From NCBI GenBank assembly GCA_949285135.1, contig CASDXO010000002.1, positions 148,797 to 212,796 of the forward strand: 64,000 nucleotides of DNA, written 5' to 3'. The translations under genes were made by a program, and so were the position numbers. The DNA comes from an uncultured Phascolarctobacterium sp. Lineage in GTDB: Bacteria; Bacillota; Negativicutes; Acidaminococcales; Acidaminococcaceae. This document shows positions 52,483 through 61,678 of this stretch, in pieces (position 1 is the stretch's first letter; the number at the start of each line of letters is the position of its first letter). The notes beneath the pieces were generated by a model. That model was not told the origin of the DNA, searched no databases, and saw only the letters and a program-made list of their open reading frames with translations.

Positions 52483-53157
52483 ATGATGATTATTTTGATA
52501 CGTCACGGTGAAGCCACCCATCATACCAACAAGCTCACTGGAGGATGGACGGATTCCGTGCTTACTGAAAAAGGAAAATACCAGCTGGCAGCAGCGGCGA
52601 AAAAGCTGGCTCGTGATTTTTGCGGCAGAGATACAAAGATAAGAATTCTGGCCAGTGATTTGCAGCGTGCTGCTGAATCGGCAGAAATCATTGCAGGTGC
52701 CATAGGAGCAGAAAAAGCTGTAGAAAAATATATTTTCCTGCGTGAAAAAAATAACGGGCAGGCTGCCGGGATGACGGAGGAAGAAGCCAAGAAGATATAT
52801 TGCCGCCCTGCGACGGAACAGGACCTTAATCATCGTAACTATCCAGGCGGAGAAACGCGTAACGAATTTTACAGAAGAAATATTGAAGGATTGTTGCAGC
52901 ATACAGATCCTGAAAAAGAGAATCTAATTATTGTTGCTCATAAAGGAACAATTCAGAACATTATTTTTTACTGGTTGGGTATGGACATGCCGCAGGTTGC
53001 GGAAAAGAATTTTTCTGTCGATATTCAGCCGGCAAGTATTTCCGTACTGGGAATAAATAAATGGCATGAGCATACGTTATTCAGACTGAACGATATTTCC
53101 CATCTGACTGAGGGCGATGGCTTTGGTGTTTTCGATTTTAAGTATGAAAAAAGATAA
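52483..53157 (+). CDS. Histidine phosphatase (phosphoglycerate mutase-like) family protein
   Basis: 224 residues. The catalytic RHG motif ILIRHGEATHH is at residues 4-14 and the second active-site histidine is in IIVAHKGTIQNI near residue 148. LASDLQRAAESAEIIA is the conserved arginine segment. Substrate cannot be predicted: family members act on sugar phosphates, cobalamin precursors or proteins. It follows divIVA after 11 bases, so it is the end of the division cluster; the ileS T-box begins behind it. Confidence 0.88.
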   Translation: MMIILIRHGEATHHTNKLTGGWTDSVLTEKGKYQLAAAAKKLARDFCGRDTKIRILASDLQRAAESAEIIAGAIGAEKAVEKYIFLREKNNGQAAGMTEEEAKKIYCRPATEQDLNHRNYPGGETRNEFYRRNIEGLLQHTDPEKENLIIVAHKGTIQNIIFYWLGMDMPQVAEKNFSVDIQPASISVLGINKWHEHTLFRLNDISHLTEGDGFGVFDFKYEKR

Positions 53158-53171
53158 TTGAGTTTTTTCTG

Positions 53172-53201
53172 TTGACTTGAAATAATTGTTTGCGCTATAA
53201 T
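53172..53201 (+). promoter_or_regulatory. Promoter of the ileS T-box leader
   Basis: TTGACT (53172-53177), 18-bp spacer, TATAAT (53196-53201). Confidence 0.8.
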
Positions 53202-53207
53202 AACAGT

Positions 53208-53458
53208 GTTTTAATATTGTTAACGCGATGATAAAGACAGTAAGTCGAGAATGCTGGTTAAGCGATTCGGGGATGGTGCAAGCCCGGACAGAATGCGGAT
53301 ACGGCTGAAAATCACTTTGGAGCGGATATATCGAAGCAACAGTAGATATATACGGCTGGCGCCCGATAAAGCGTTGCGAGTGGCAGGTGTATTTGGCCTG
53401 TCATGAGGGTGGTACCACGGGTATATACAGTCTCGTCCCTTGCGGGCGAGGCTTTTTT
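53208..53458 (+). promoter_or_regulatory. T-box leader of ileS, isoleucine specifier (ATC)
   Basis: T-box sequence AGGGTGGTACCACGG near 53405-53420, AGTA loop E at 53239-53242, and GGTGCAAGCC at 53275-53284. The stem I base pairs AAAG (53233-53236) with CTTT (53315-53318). Directly before the unpaired A53314 is ATC (53311-53313), the isoleucine codon, in agreement with the downstream gene. This agreement validates the same reading in the other leaders of the window. The terminator is at 53431-53458. Confidence 0.95.
53431..53458 (+). terminator. Regulated terminator of the ileS T-box
   Basis: Stem CTCGTCC with GGGCGAG, short loop, then six T, ending about 15 bases before the ileS ribosome binding site. 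Confidence 0.85.
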
Positions 53459-53487
53459 GTTTGTCAAAATTATTGGAGGTGTCTATT

Positions 53488-56274
53488 TTGGATTACAGCA
53501 AAACTCTTAATTTGCCGGAAACAGAGTTCCCCATGCGTGCAGGATTGCCGCAGAGAGAACCTGAATTTTTAAAATTCTGGCAGGAAAATGATATCTACGG
53601 TAAAAAACAGGCTCTGCATGCAGGCCATCCTAAATTTGTACTGCATGACGGACCTCCGTATGCTAACGGTCGTATTCATATGGGTACTGCGTTGAATAAG
53701 ATTTTGAAAGATATCATTATCAAATATAAATATTCCCGCGGTTTTGATACTCCATACGTTCCCGGCTGGGATACTCACGGTATGCCGATTGAACACGCGG
53801 CTATCAATGCTCTGGGCTTGAACCGCAATGAGCTTGACCCGCTGACTCTGCGCAGAAAATGCCATGATTATGCATTGGAATGGCTTGATGCACAGCGTGA
53901 AGACTTCAAACGTCTGGGTGTTTTGGGTGATTGGGATCATCCTTATGTAACATTGCATAAGGATTTTGAAGCTGAACAGATCCGTGTCTTTGGCGAAATG
54001 GCTAAGAAAGGCTATATCTATAAAGGCAAGAAGACTGTTTACTGGTGCCCGCACTGCGAAACTGCGCTGGCAGAAGCTGAAATCGAATATGGCGAGCAGA
54101 AGACTCCTACCATCTTCGTAAAAATGCCTATCATTAAAGATAACGGTATGCTGCCGGAAGCTGCTAAAGGCAAAAATGCTTATATGGTAATTTGGACAAC
54201 TACTCCGTGGACCATGCCTGCCAACGTGGCTGTAGCACTGAATCCTGCCATTGAATATGCATGGGTTGAATGCGAAGGCGAAGTGCTCTTCCTGGCTAAA
54301 GATTTGCTGGAACAGGTTGGCAAAGTTTGCCATAAAGATTTGAGCAATATCCTGGGAACCTGCCTGGGCAAAGATATGGAATTTGCAGAATGCAAACATC
54401 CCATGCCGGAACTGGACAGGACTTCTTTGGTTGTACTTGCTGATTATGTAACTCTTGAAGCTGGTACCGGTTGCGTACATACAGCTCCTGGTCATGGTGA
54501 TGTCGACTTTGAAACCGGTCTGAAATATAAACTGCCGATTCTGTGCCCTGTTGATGAGCAAGGCAAACTGACTGCAGAAGCAGGTGAGCGTTTTGCGGGT
54601 ATGTTTGTTTTTGATGCTAATATTCCTATCCTGAAATATCTGGCTGAACTCAACATGCTGCTGGGCAAGGAAAACATTAAGCACCAGTATGCACACTGCT
54701 GGCGCTGCAAAAATCCTATCATCTTCCGAGCAACTGCACAATGGTTTGCTTCTGTAGACGGATTCCGTGATGAAGCTCTGAAAGCTATTGCCGAAGATGT
54801 AAAATGGATTCCTTCCTGGGGTGAACAACGTATCCATAACATGGTTGCTGACCGCCATGACTGGTGCATCAGCCGTCAGCGTGTATGGGGCGTACCTATT
54901 CCTGTATTCTACTGTGATGAATGCGGCGAACATTTAATTAATGATGAAACCATTAATGCTGTTGCCGGCTGGTTTGAAAAAGAAGGCAGTGATGCATGGT
55001 GGGCTCATTCTGCAGAAGAACTGCTGCCGGAAGGTACCGTTTGTCCTAAATGTGGCGGTAAACATTTCCATAAAGAAACTGACATCATGGACGTTTGGTT
55101 TGACAGTGGTTCTACCCATATGGCAGTAGCAAGAAAACGTCCGGAACTGTGCTGGCCCGTTGATATGTATCTGGAAGGCAGCGATCAGCATCGCGGCTGG
55201 TTCCAGTCTTCTCTGCTGACTTCTGTGGCTGTTACCGGTAAAGCACCGTATAAATCTGTACTGACCCACGGTTATGTTGTAGATGGCGAAGGACGTAAAA
55301 TGTCTAAATCTGTTGGTAATGTTATTGTGCCGCAGGAAGTTATCAGTCAGTATGGAGCAGATATTATCCGTCTGTGGGCAGCATCCTCTGATTATAAAGC
55401 AGATATCCGTATTTCTCCGAAAATTTTAAAACAATTATCTGAAGTTTATCGTAAGATTCGTAACACCATCCGTTATATTCTCGGTAACATCAATGACTTT
55501 GACTATGCTAAAGATAAAGTGCCCTTTGCTGAAATGCTGGAACTTGATCGTTGGGCCTTGATGCATTTGCAACTGCTGAAAAAAGAGGTAACTGCAGCTT
55601 ATGAAAGCTACGATTTCCATGTTCTTTATCATGCAATCCATAATTTCTGCACTGTAGAAATGTCCAGCTTCTATCTGGATATTCTGAAAGACCGTCTGTA
55701 CGCTTATAAGGCTGACAGTAAAGAACGCCGCAGTGCGCAGACTGCCATGTATGAAATTATGATGGATCTCTTGGTTATGCTGACTCCTGTACTGAGCTTT
55801 ACTACTGAAGAAGTATGGCAGTTCATGAAGAAACCGGCTAATGCTCCGGAATCTGTACAGATGCTGCCGTGGCCGGAAATCAAAGAAGAATATCTTGATG
55901 AAGCCTTAGAAGCTAAATGGGATAATTTCATTGGTATTCGCAGTGAAATTACCAAAGTACTGGAAGTTGCACGCCGCGAAAAAACCATTGGGCACTCTCT
56001 TGATGCCAAAGTGGAACTTCATGCTGCCGGCGAAGCCATGGAAATCCTGAAATCTGTAGAAAAAGATTTGGCAACACTTCTGATTGTATCTCAGGCAGTT
56101 ATCATGGATGATGTTGAAGCAGGTGCCGCTGCAACTGGCCGCGAAGACCTTAAGGTAACCGTTAAAGCGGCTGAAGGTGAAAAATGTGAACGTTGCTGGA
56201 TTTACAGCGATGAAGTTGGTAAAGATGCGGAACATCCGACTCTGTGTGCACGCTGTGCTGCAGCAGTAAAATAA
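53488..56274 (+). CDS. ileS: Isoleucyl-tRNA synthetase
   Basis: 928-residue class I synthetase. The HIGH motif is PYANGRIHMGTAL near residue 60 (HMGT variant) and KMSKS is in GRKMSKSVGN near residue 600. The editing domain CP1 spans about 200-400, with WTTTPWTMPANVAVALNP. A C-terminal zinc finger CERCWIYS...CARCAAAV closes the protein. TTG 53488 is chosen as start because TTGGAGGTG lies eight bases upstream and it gives MDYSKTLNLPETEFPMRAGL; the frame is open earlier through the T-box terminator. Regulated by tRNA-Ile through the leader. Confidence 0.98.
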   Translation: MDYSKTLNLPETEFPMRAGLPQREPEFLKFWQENDIYGKKQALHAGHPKFVLHDGPPYANGRIHMGTALNKILKDIIIKYKYSRGFDTPYVPGWDTHGMPIEHAAINALGLNRNELDPLTLRRKCHDYALEWLDAQREDFKRLGVLGDWDHPYVTLHKDFEAEQIRVFGEMAKKGYIYKGKKTVYWCPHCETALAEAEIEYGEQKTPTIFVKMPIIKDNGMLPEAAKGKNAYMVIWTTTPWTMPANVAVALNPAIEYAWVECEGEVLFLAKDLLEQVGKVCHKDLSNILGTCLGKDMEFAECKHPMPELDRTSLVVLADYVTLEAGTGCVHTAPGHGDVDFETGLKYKLPILCPVDEQGKLTAEAGERFAGMFVFDANIPILKYLAELNMLLGKENIKHQYAHCWRCKNPIIFRATAQWFASVDGFRDEALKAIAEDVKWIPSWGEQRIHNMVADRHDWCISRQRVWGVPIPVFYCDECGEHLINDETINAVAGWFEKEGSDAWWAHSAEELLPEGTVCPKCGGKHFHKETDIMDVWFDSGSTHMAVARKRPELCWPVDMYLEGSDQHRGWFQSSLLTSVAVTGKAPYKSVLTHGYVVDGEGRKMSKSVGNVIVPQEVISQYGADIIRLWAASSDYKADIRISPKILKQLSEVYRKIRNTIRYILGNINDFDYAKDKVPFAEMLELDRWALMHLQLLKKEVTAAYESYDFHVLYHAIHNFCTVEMSSFYLDILKDRLYAYKADSKERRSAQTAMYEIMMDLLVMLTPVLSFTTEEVWQFMKKPANAPESVQMLPWPEIKEEYLDEALEAKWDNFIGIRSEITKVLEVARREKTIGHSLDAKVELHAAGEAMEILKSVEKDLATLLIVSQAVIMDDVEAGAAATGREDLKVTVKAAEGEKCERCWIYSDEVGKDAEHPTLCARCAAAVK

Positions 56275-56295
56275 TTTTGTACGGAACATAAATAT

Positions 56296-56350
56296 AAAAC
56301 GGACAGTCATGGGTACAGGAGCCTTCCTGCCCATGCTGCCCGTTTTTCTT
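56296..56350 (+). terminator. Terminator after ileS
   Basis: Long imperfect hairpin: AAAACGG with CCGTTTT, continued by CAG/CTG and CATGGG/CCCATG and AGGA/TCCT, loop GCCT, followed by TCTTTT. From 56351 to 56530 the sequence is AT-rich without a clear gene or consensus promoter. Confidence 0.75.
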
Positions 56351-56535
56351 TTATAATTTTAAATGTCATAAAGAAAAGTCAAAAATAGAAGCTTTTGGTT
56401 CAGTTAGTGATAAAAAGTCTTTTTTTGCCTTAAATCAGTACAGAAAAAAGGAAAAATATTCTTTTTGCGCCAAAATAATATTTTACGAATAAATAAAGAA
56501 TATGCTAAAATTAAAAATATATTTAATTACTGGAG

Positions 56536-57924
56536 GTGAATCTGCTTTTCTTTGAAAAGCAGCATTATTTGGATTATATTGTTATTCTTTTTAATATTTT
56601 TGCCATATTATTTCTGGTAGCTTTAAATGGTTTCTTTGTTGCTTCGGAGTTTTCCATAGTAAAAATACGTCCGTCACGCCTTGATGCTTTGTTGAAAGAA
56701 GGTAATTCAAGAGCGGTTTATGCCAAACAGGTAACAGAACATCTTGACGCTTATTTGTCGGTTACGCAGCTTGGCATCACACTTGCTTCTTTGGGACTTG
56801 GCTGGATTGGCGAACCTTCTGTGGCCAAGATGTTGGAGCCGGTTTTTGCCTGGTTTGATTTGCCCGTTAATTTGCAGCACAGTATTGCTTTTGTCGTTGG
56901 CTTTTCTGTTATTACGGCGTTGCATATTGTTCTTGGTGAGCTGGTACCAAAATCACTGTCTATTCAGAAAACAGAACAGATTGTTCTTTGGGTTTCCTGG
57001 CCACTCCTGATGTTTAATAAACTAATGTATCCTGCTGTATGGTTCCTTAATCATGTAGCTAACTGGATTTTAAGGCTGATGGGGATTCAGGCAGCAAGCG
57101 AAGCTGATGAAGCCCATAATGAAGAAGAAATACGCATCCTTATGGAAGAAAGCCATAAGCATGGGTATATCGATAAGACAGAACTGACCTATCTGGACAA
57201 TGTTTTTGATTTTTCCGAGCGGCATGCCAGCGAAATCATGGTACCAAGAACAGACATGATTTGCCTGTATGTTGAAGATTCTTTTGAAAGTAATATAAGA
57301 ACAGCATTAGGAGAGCGCATGACACGTTATCCTATTTGTGAGGAAGATAAGGATCATATTATAGGTTTTCTGCATATTAAAGATTTACTGCGAGCTTTGA
57401 ATGAAGGAAAAAAACCTGATTTAAGAACACTTGCCAGAGACGTATTAGTAGTACCGGAATCACTGCCTATCAGCAAGCTGTTGCGTATGCTGCAAAAGCA
57501 TCGCAGCCAACTGGCCATACTGATAGACGAATATGGCGGAACTGCCGGTATGGTAACTGTAGAAGATATTCTTGAAGAAATTGTTGGCGAGATTCAGGAT
57601 GAATTTGATGAAGAACGTCCAGAAATTGAAGAACGTGGGAATAAGACCTATTCCATAGATGGCAAGATGTTATTAACAGATGTAAACAGCTTTTTTGAGC
57701 TGGAGCTTGATACTGAAAACTGTGATACTATTGGCGGCTGGGTATATTCTAAACTTGATGCGCCTCTGGCAGTTGGGCAGCGTATTCAAGCTGAAGGGGC
57801 AGAATTTGTTGTAGAAGAGTTACAGAAGACGCGTATTACGAGGCTGACTGTACATCTTACCAGAGAACCGGAAAATTTGCATGAAGAATTACAGGAAGAA
57901 TATCTTGAAGATGTAAAATTATAA
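56536..57924 (+). CDS. CorC/HlyC-family membrane protein with CBS pair
   Basis: 462 residues. An N-terminal DUF21 (CNNM) membrane domain has about four helices up to residue 165, with NGFFVASEFSIVKIRPSRL and SLGLGWIGEPSV. The CBS pair (about 215-335) has MVPRTDMICL and IDEYGGTAGMVTVEDILEEIVG. A C-terminal CorC_HlyC domain covers about 370-445. The family includes magnesium/cobalt transport regulators and is often called hemolysin-like without toxin activity. The start is uncertain: the frame opens at GTG 56536, which overlaps the GGAGG at 56532-56536; CTG 56542 would be correctly spaced. Confidence 0.9.
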   Translation: MNLLFFEKQHYLDYIVILFNIFAILFLVALNGFFVASEFSIVKIRPSRLDALLKEGNSRAVYAKQVTEHLDAYLSVTQLGITLASLGLGWIGEPSVAKMLEPVFAWFDLPVNLQHSIAFVVGFSVITALHIVLGELVPKSLSIQKTEQIVLWVSWPLLMFNKLMYPAVWFLNHVANWILRLMGIQAASEADEAHNEEEIRILMEESHKHGYIDKTELTYLDNVFDFSERHASEIMVPRTDMICLYVEDSFESNIRTALGERMTRYPICEEDKDHIIGFLHIKDLLRALNEGKKPDLRTLARDVLVVPESLPISKLLRMLQKHRSQLAILIDEYGGTAGMVTVEDILEEIVGEIQDEFDEERPEIEERGNKTYSIDGKMLLTDVNSFFELELDTENCDTIGGWVYSKLDAPLAVGQRIQAEGAEFVVEELQKTRITRLTVHLTREPENLHEELQEEYLEDVKL

Positions 57925-57962
57925 AATAAAAAGGACATCAGCTGATGTCCTTTTTATTTTAT
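57921..57962. terminator. Bidirectional terminator: 42-bp perfect palindrome
   Basis: Perfect dyad around AAGGACATCAG|CTGATGTCCTT, extended on both sides by A/T tracts to 42 bp with no unpaired centre base. It starts in the stop codon of the CorC gene and ends just before the stop of the converging carboxyltransferase gene, providing a U tract in both directions. Confidence 0.9.
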
Positions 57963-57965
57963 TGT

Positions 57966-59312
57966 TTATCTGTTGTTTTTGAAGAAATTTAAAGCTACTT
58001 CCGGGAAAAGCGCATAACTTAATACGTCTTCCGTACTTGCATTAGGATATCCTTCGTTAGCCAGCTGCTGGCGGAGTTTTTCCATCTGGGGCTGAATGTC
58101 ATCTGCCGGACGATGGTCGATTTGCTGAGCATCACCGATAGCAAGACGCTTGATTTCCGGGTCAACAGGAGCAGGAGTGCGGCCGTACTTACCCAAAATA
58201 AGGTCTTTAACTTCACGGGGAATCATTTTATAACGACCCAGCGCTACATTTAAAACAGACATGGAACCGACAATCTGGCTGGTGGGTGTTACAAGTGGGG
58301 GATAGCCAAGTTCAGCTCTTACTCGAGGCATTTCTTCCAGCAGCTGAGGGTATTTATCAGCAACACCCATTTCTTTCATCTGGTTTAAAAGGTTGGATAG
58401 CATGCCGCCGGGAATCTGGAAAGTAAGAACTTTAGGATCAATGGGGATATTAGTATTCAGATTGAAGTCGTTGGATAAACTGGTTTTAACAGTTTTAAAA
58501 TAATCTGCCAGATCATGCAGTTTGGTGAGCTGCAGTCCGGTATCACGTTCGCTTCCTTCCAGAGTAGCAACGATAGATTCAGTGCAGGGCTGACTGGTAG
58601 AGGAAGAGAAGGGAGAAAGCGCAGTATCAATGATGTCTACGCCGGCTTCGATTGCCTTCAGATAAGTCATATCACCCATGCCGCTGGTAAAGTGAGTATG
58701 CAGGTCGATAGGAATATCAATTTCTGCTTTCAGACTGCGGACAAGTTTTTCAGCTGCATAGGGACGCAAGAGACCTGCCATATCTTTGATGCAGATAGAA
58801 TCAGCACCCATCTGCACAAGCTCCTGGCCAAGCTTAACAAAATCGCTGTCCTGATGATAGGGGCTGATAGTGTATACAATGCATCCCTGAACATGTGCAC
58901 CTGCTTCTTTCGCTGCTTTCATGGCACATTCCAGGTTACGGGTATCATTTAAGGCATCAAAGATGCGGATAATTGAAACGCCGTTTTCTACGGAGCGATT
59001 AACAAATTCTCTTACTACATCATCAGCATAATGGTTATAACCCAGTACATTTTGCCCACGCAGTAACATCTGAATAGGTGTCTTGGGCAGATGCTTTTTC
59101 AGGGTACGCAGTCTATCCCAGGGGTCTTCGTTTAAAAAACGCAGGCAGGAATCGAAAGTAGCACCGCCCCAGGCTTCCAGAGCATAGTAACCCATGTCAT
59201 CCAGCTGCTCCAATACTGGCAGCATATCAGTAATACGCATTCTTGTTGCTGCTAAAGATTGGTGACCGTCACGCAGTACGGTTTCAACAATTTTTACGGG
59301 ATTAGTTGTCAT
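57966..59312 (-). CDS. Carboxyltransferase subunit, oxaloacetate decarboxylase alpha/transcarboxylase 5S-like, without biotin domain
   Basis: 448 residues of the HMGL-like TIM-barrel carboxyltransferase (PYC_OADA) family. Metal and substrate motifs: ETVLRDGHQSLAATRM at the N-terminus, GADSICIKDMAGLL with the carbamylated lysine near residue 178, and IDLHTHFTSGMG (HxH) near 210. The PYC_OADA tail follows, but the C-terminal biotinyl domain with an AMKM motif is missing, so biotin must sit on another protein. Such subunits act in oxaloacetate decarboxylases, methylmalonyl transcarboxylase or pyruvate carboxylase B. The gene stands alone. In a succinate-to-propionate fermenter it could transfer carboxyl groups between malonyl-type CoA and pyruvate. 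Confidence 0.9.
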   Translation of the reverse strand: MTTNPVKIVETVLRDGHQSLAATRMRITDMLPVLEQLDDMGYYALEAWGGATFDSCLRFLNEDPWDRLRTLKKHLPKTPIQMLLRGQNVLGYNHYADDVVREFVNRSVENGVSIIRIFDALNDTRNLECAMKAAKEAGAHVQGCIVYTISPYHQDSDFVKLGQELVQMGADSICIKDMAGLLRPYAAEKLVRSLKAEIDIPIDLHTHFTSGMGDMTYLKAIEAGVDIIDTALSPFSSSTSQPCTESIVATLEGSERDTGLQLTKLHDLADYFKTVKTSLSNDFNLNTNIPIDPKVLTFQIPGGMLSNLLNQMKEMGVADKYPQLLEEMPRVRAELGYPPLVTPTSQIVGSMSVLNVALGRYKMIPREVKDLILGKYGRTPAPVDPEIKRLAIGDAQQIDHRPADDIQPQMEKLRQQLANEGYPNASTEDVLSYALFPEVALNFFKNNR

Positions 59313-59451
59313 AGTGGTCTCCTTTATTACATTTTATAATTAATTTGTTGTAAAAAATTAAAAATATAGTTCCTATGTTAATAGTATATCATATTTATCA
59401 TTAGTATAAAAGACTTTGCATACTGTATACAGTGAAAAGAAAGTGAAAGAA

Positions 59452-59480
59452 AAATGCCCCGATTAAAAATCGGGGCATTT
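59452..59480 (-). terminator. Terminator after the PBP1A gene
   Basis: Perfect 12-bp stem AAATGCCCCGAT with ATCGGGGCATTT; on the minus strand a T run follows. Confidence 0.88.
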
Positions 59481-59486
59481 GCTGTG

Positions 59487-61532
59487 TTATTTTGAAGGAG
59501 TAGGCTTATTGCTTACTACGGGTTCACCGATAAGATCCTGTACCCGTTCCTTCATGGAACGTTTGGCAGGTGCAGTACCCGTATTTTTTGCAGAGCTGTC
59601 AGACTGCTTTTTATCGTCAGCTTTCTGCTCTTTTTGTTTAGCGTCTTTTGTTTTATCTTTGTCCTTGTCTTTTTTATCGTCATCCTGCTCTATCTTAGGC
59701 TCGCTGGGAATATTAACACCAGGATTGATAAAGCTACTTTTAGGAGTGGAAGCAAGTGCCTTGATCATAAAATCATGCCAGATGGAAAGGGGAGCGCCGC
59801 TGCCATACATACCGTTCATGGGGCTGTTATTGTCATCGCCAACCCAGACAGCAGTGCAGAGGTCTGGAGTAAAACCTACGAACCATGCGTCGATAAAGGT
59901 ATCAGTGGTACCTGTCTTACCGGCAGCCGGGCGGCCGATGCCCATACCGCCTGCAGTACCGCTGACCAGTACATCTTCCATCATGTGTACAGTCATATAA
60001 GCTGCAACAGCGTCAATAACCTTTTTGGAAGAGGGCTCTGCTTCATAAAGTACTTTACCGTCACGATCAACAATTTTTAACAAGGCGATGGGTTTATGAT
60101 AGTTGCCGCTGTCGGCAAGAACAGCATATGCTGCAGCCATTTCCAGCGGATTTACACCTTTGCTTAAACCGCCTAAAGCCATTGCCAAGTTGGTGTCTGC
60201 ATAAGGGCCGGAGTCTACAAGGGTTGTGATGCCCATTTTTTCAGCATTAGCGACAATTTTATCGACACCGACTTCGCGGGCCAGTTTGATTGTCGGAACA
60301 TTTAATGAACGTGTAAGAGCGGTGCGCAAAGAAACTTTTCCGTGCCATTTCAAGTCTGAGTTTTGCGGAGTCCAGCCAGGAGCAAATTCTTCTTCCTTAT
60401 CTTCAATAACGCTGGCAGGAGTAAAGCCATTTTGCATGGCAGTAAGATATACAAAAGGTTTGAATGCAGAACCAGGCTGGCGTACTGCCAAAGTAGCACG
60501 ATTAAATTTATCCTGACCACGGCCACCAATCATGGCTTTAATATATCCGGTGTGGGGGTCAACTGCAACCAGTGCTACCTGCGGCTGCGTCAGACCGCCG
60601 TCGTCGGTATAATAGTTAGGCAGATAGCCAAGAGATTCTTCGGCTGCTTTCTGCATATCAGAATCTAATGTAGTATAAATTTTCAGTCCGCCTTTATACA
60701 GGGCATCGGCGCCAAGTTCATCGATAACTTTTTGGCTTATCATATCAAAGAAATAAGAACGTGGATCGTCATTTTTCTTATGTGAAGTCATTAAGGAAAG
60801 CTTTTCTGCCTTGGCGGTTTCAGCCTGGCTTTCGTTGATAAAACCATATTTTACCATCTGGTCGATTACCAGTTCCTGACGTTTTTTGCTTTCCTGAGGA
60901 TTTTCAAAAGGATTAAAATAGTTGGGGCTCTTGGGAATTGCCGCCAGCGTAGCTGATTCTGCAATATCAAGATCCTGTACATGCTTGCCAAAGTAATACA
61001 TGGAAGCAGCTTCGATACCGTATGCACCCTGACCAAAATAAATCTGATTCAGATACATGGAAAGAATTTCGTCTTTAGTATACTTATGTTCCAGTTCTTT
61101 AGCGATGAATGCTTCTTTTATCTTACGGATAATTGTGCGTTCCTGTGTAAGAAAGGCGTTTTTTGCTAACTGTTGGGTAATGGTACTGCCGCCCTGAACT
61201 TCGCCACCGCTGAGAGTAGAGAAAAGTGCGCGCAGAGTACCACGATAGTCAATACCGCCATGTTCATAAAAACGGTTATCTTCAATAGCAATAAAAGCAA
61301 GCTGGGTGTGTTTGGGAATTTTATCAATGGTCACAGGAATGCGGCGTTCTTCTGATAATGTGGTATAAATAGGATTGCCGGTGATGTCATAAAACTGTGA
61401 TGCCGCATCGGGAATCAGAGCCTCGTCCATATTGTTTGGTGCAAAAAAGCTTGAAAAGCCATACAATACTGAAAGACCCATAATAATAAAGGATACTATA
61501 CAGATTAAAATGGTTTTAAAAATTTTCAGCAT
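59487..61532 (-). CDS. Class A penicillin-binding protein (PBP1A type)
   Basis: 681-residue bifunctional peptidoglycan synthase anchored by one N-terminal helix (about residues 4-27). The glycosyltransferase domain (about 55-225) has AIEDNRFYEHGGIDYRG with the catalytic glutamate, GGSTITQQLAKNAF and YLNQIYFGQGAYGIE. The transpeptidase domain (about 320-600) shows the SxxK motif in PGSAFKPF, SLN in RSLNVPT and KTG in AAGKTGTTD. The last 90 residues are a lysine/aspartate-rich, disordered tail (EQDDDKKDKDKDK and on). Gene stands alone between its terminator and the TDT gene. Confidence 0.96.
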   Translation of the reverse strand: MLKIFKTILICIVSFIIMGLSVLYGFSSFFAPNNMDEALIPDAASQFYDITGNPIYTTLSEERRIPVTIDKIPKHTQLAFIAIEDNRFYEHGGIDYRGTLRALFSTLSGGEVQGGSTITQQLAKNAFLTQERTIIRKIKEAFIAKELEHKYTKDEILSMYLNQIYFGQGAYGIEAASMYYFGKHVQDLDIAESATLAAIPKSPNYFNPFENPQESKKRQELVIDQMVKYGFINESQAETAKAEKLSLMTSHKKNDDPRSYFFDMISQKVIDELGADALYKGGLKIYTTLDSDMQKAAEESLGYLPNYYTDDGGLTQPQVALVAVDPHTGYIKAMIGGRGQDKFNRATLAVRQPGSAFKPFVYLTAMQNGFTPASVIEDKEEEFAPGWTPQNSDLKWHGKVSLRTALTRSLNVPTIKLAREVGVDKIVANAEKMGITTLVDSGPYADTNLAMALGGLSKGVNPLEMAAAYAVLADSGNYHKPIALLKIVDRDGKVLYEAEPSSKKVIDAVAAYMTVHMMEDVLVSGTAGGMGIGRPAAGKTGTTDTFIDAWFVGFTPDLCTAVWVGDDNNSPMNGMYGSGAPLSIWHDFMIKALASTPKSSFINPGVNIPSEPKIEQDDDKKDKDKDKTKDAKQKEQKADDKKQSDSSAKNTGTAPAKRSMKERVQDLIGEPVVSNKPTPSK

Positions 61533-61678
61533 AATCTACCTCGGTTCGTTTCAATAATAGATCGGTATACAGGCATAAAGAGCCGATATCATTGCTATTA
61601 TAGCATTTTCATTATTTTTTGTCATAAAATTTAATGTGAAAAAATAAAAGACATGCCCGATAGAAGCATGTCTTAAAA

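Noticed and set aside
53569..54933. 454-codon open frame on the minus strand
   Set aside because: It lies wholly inside ileS, antisense to it, and its translation shows no recognisable motif. It results from codon bias of the real gene.
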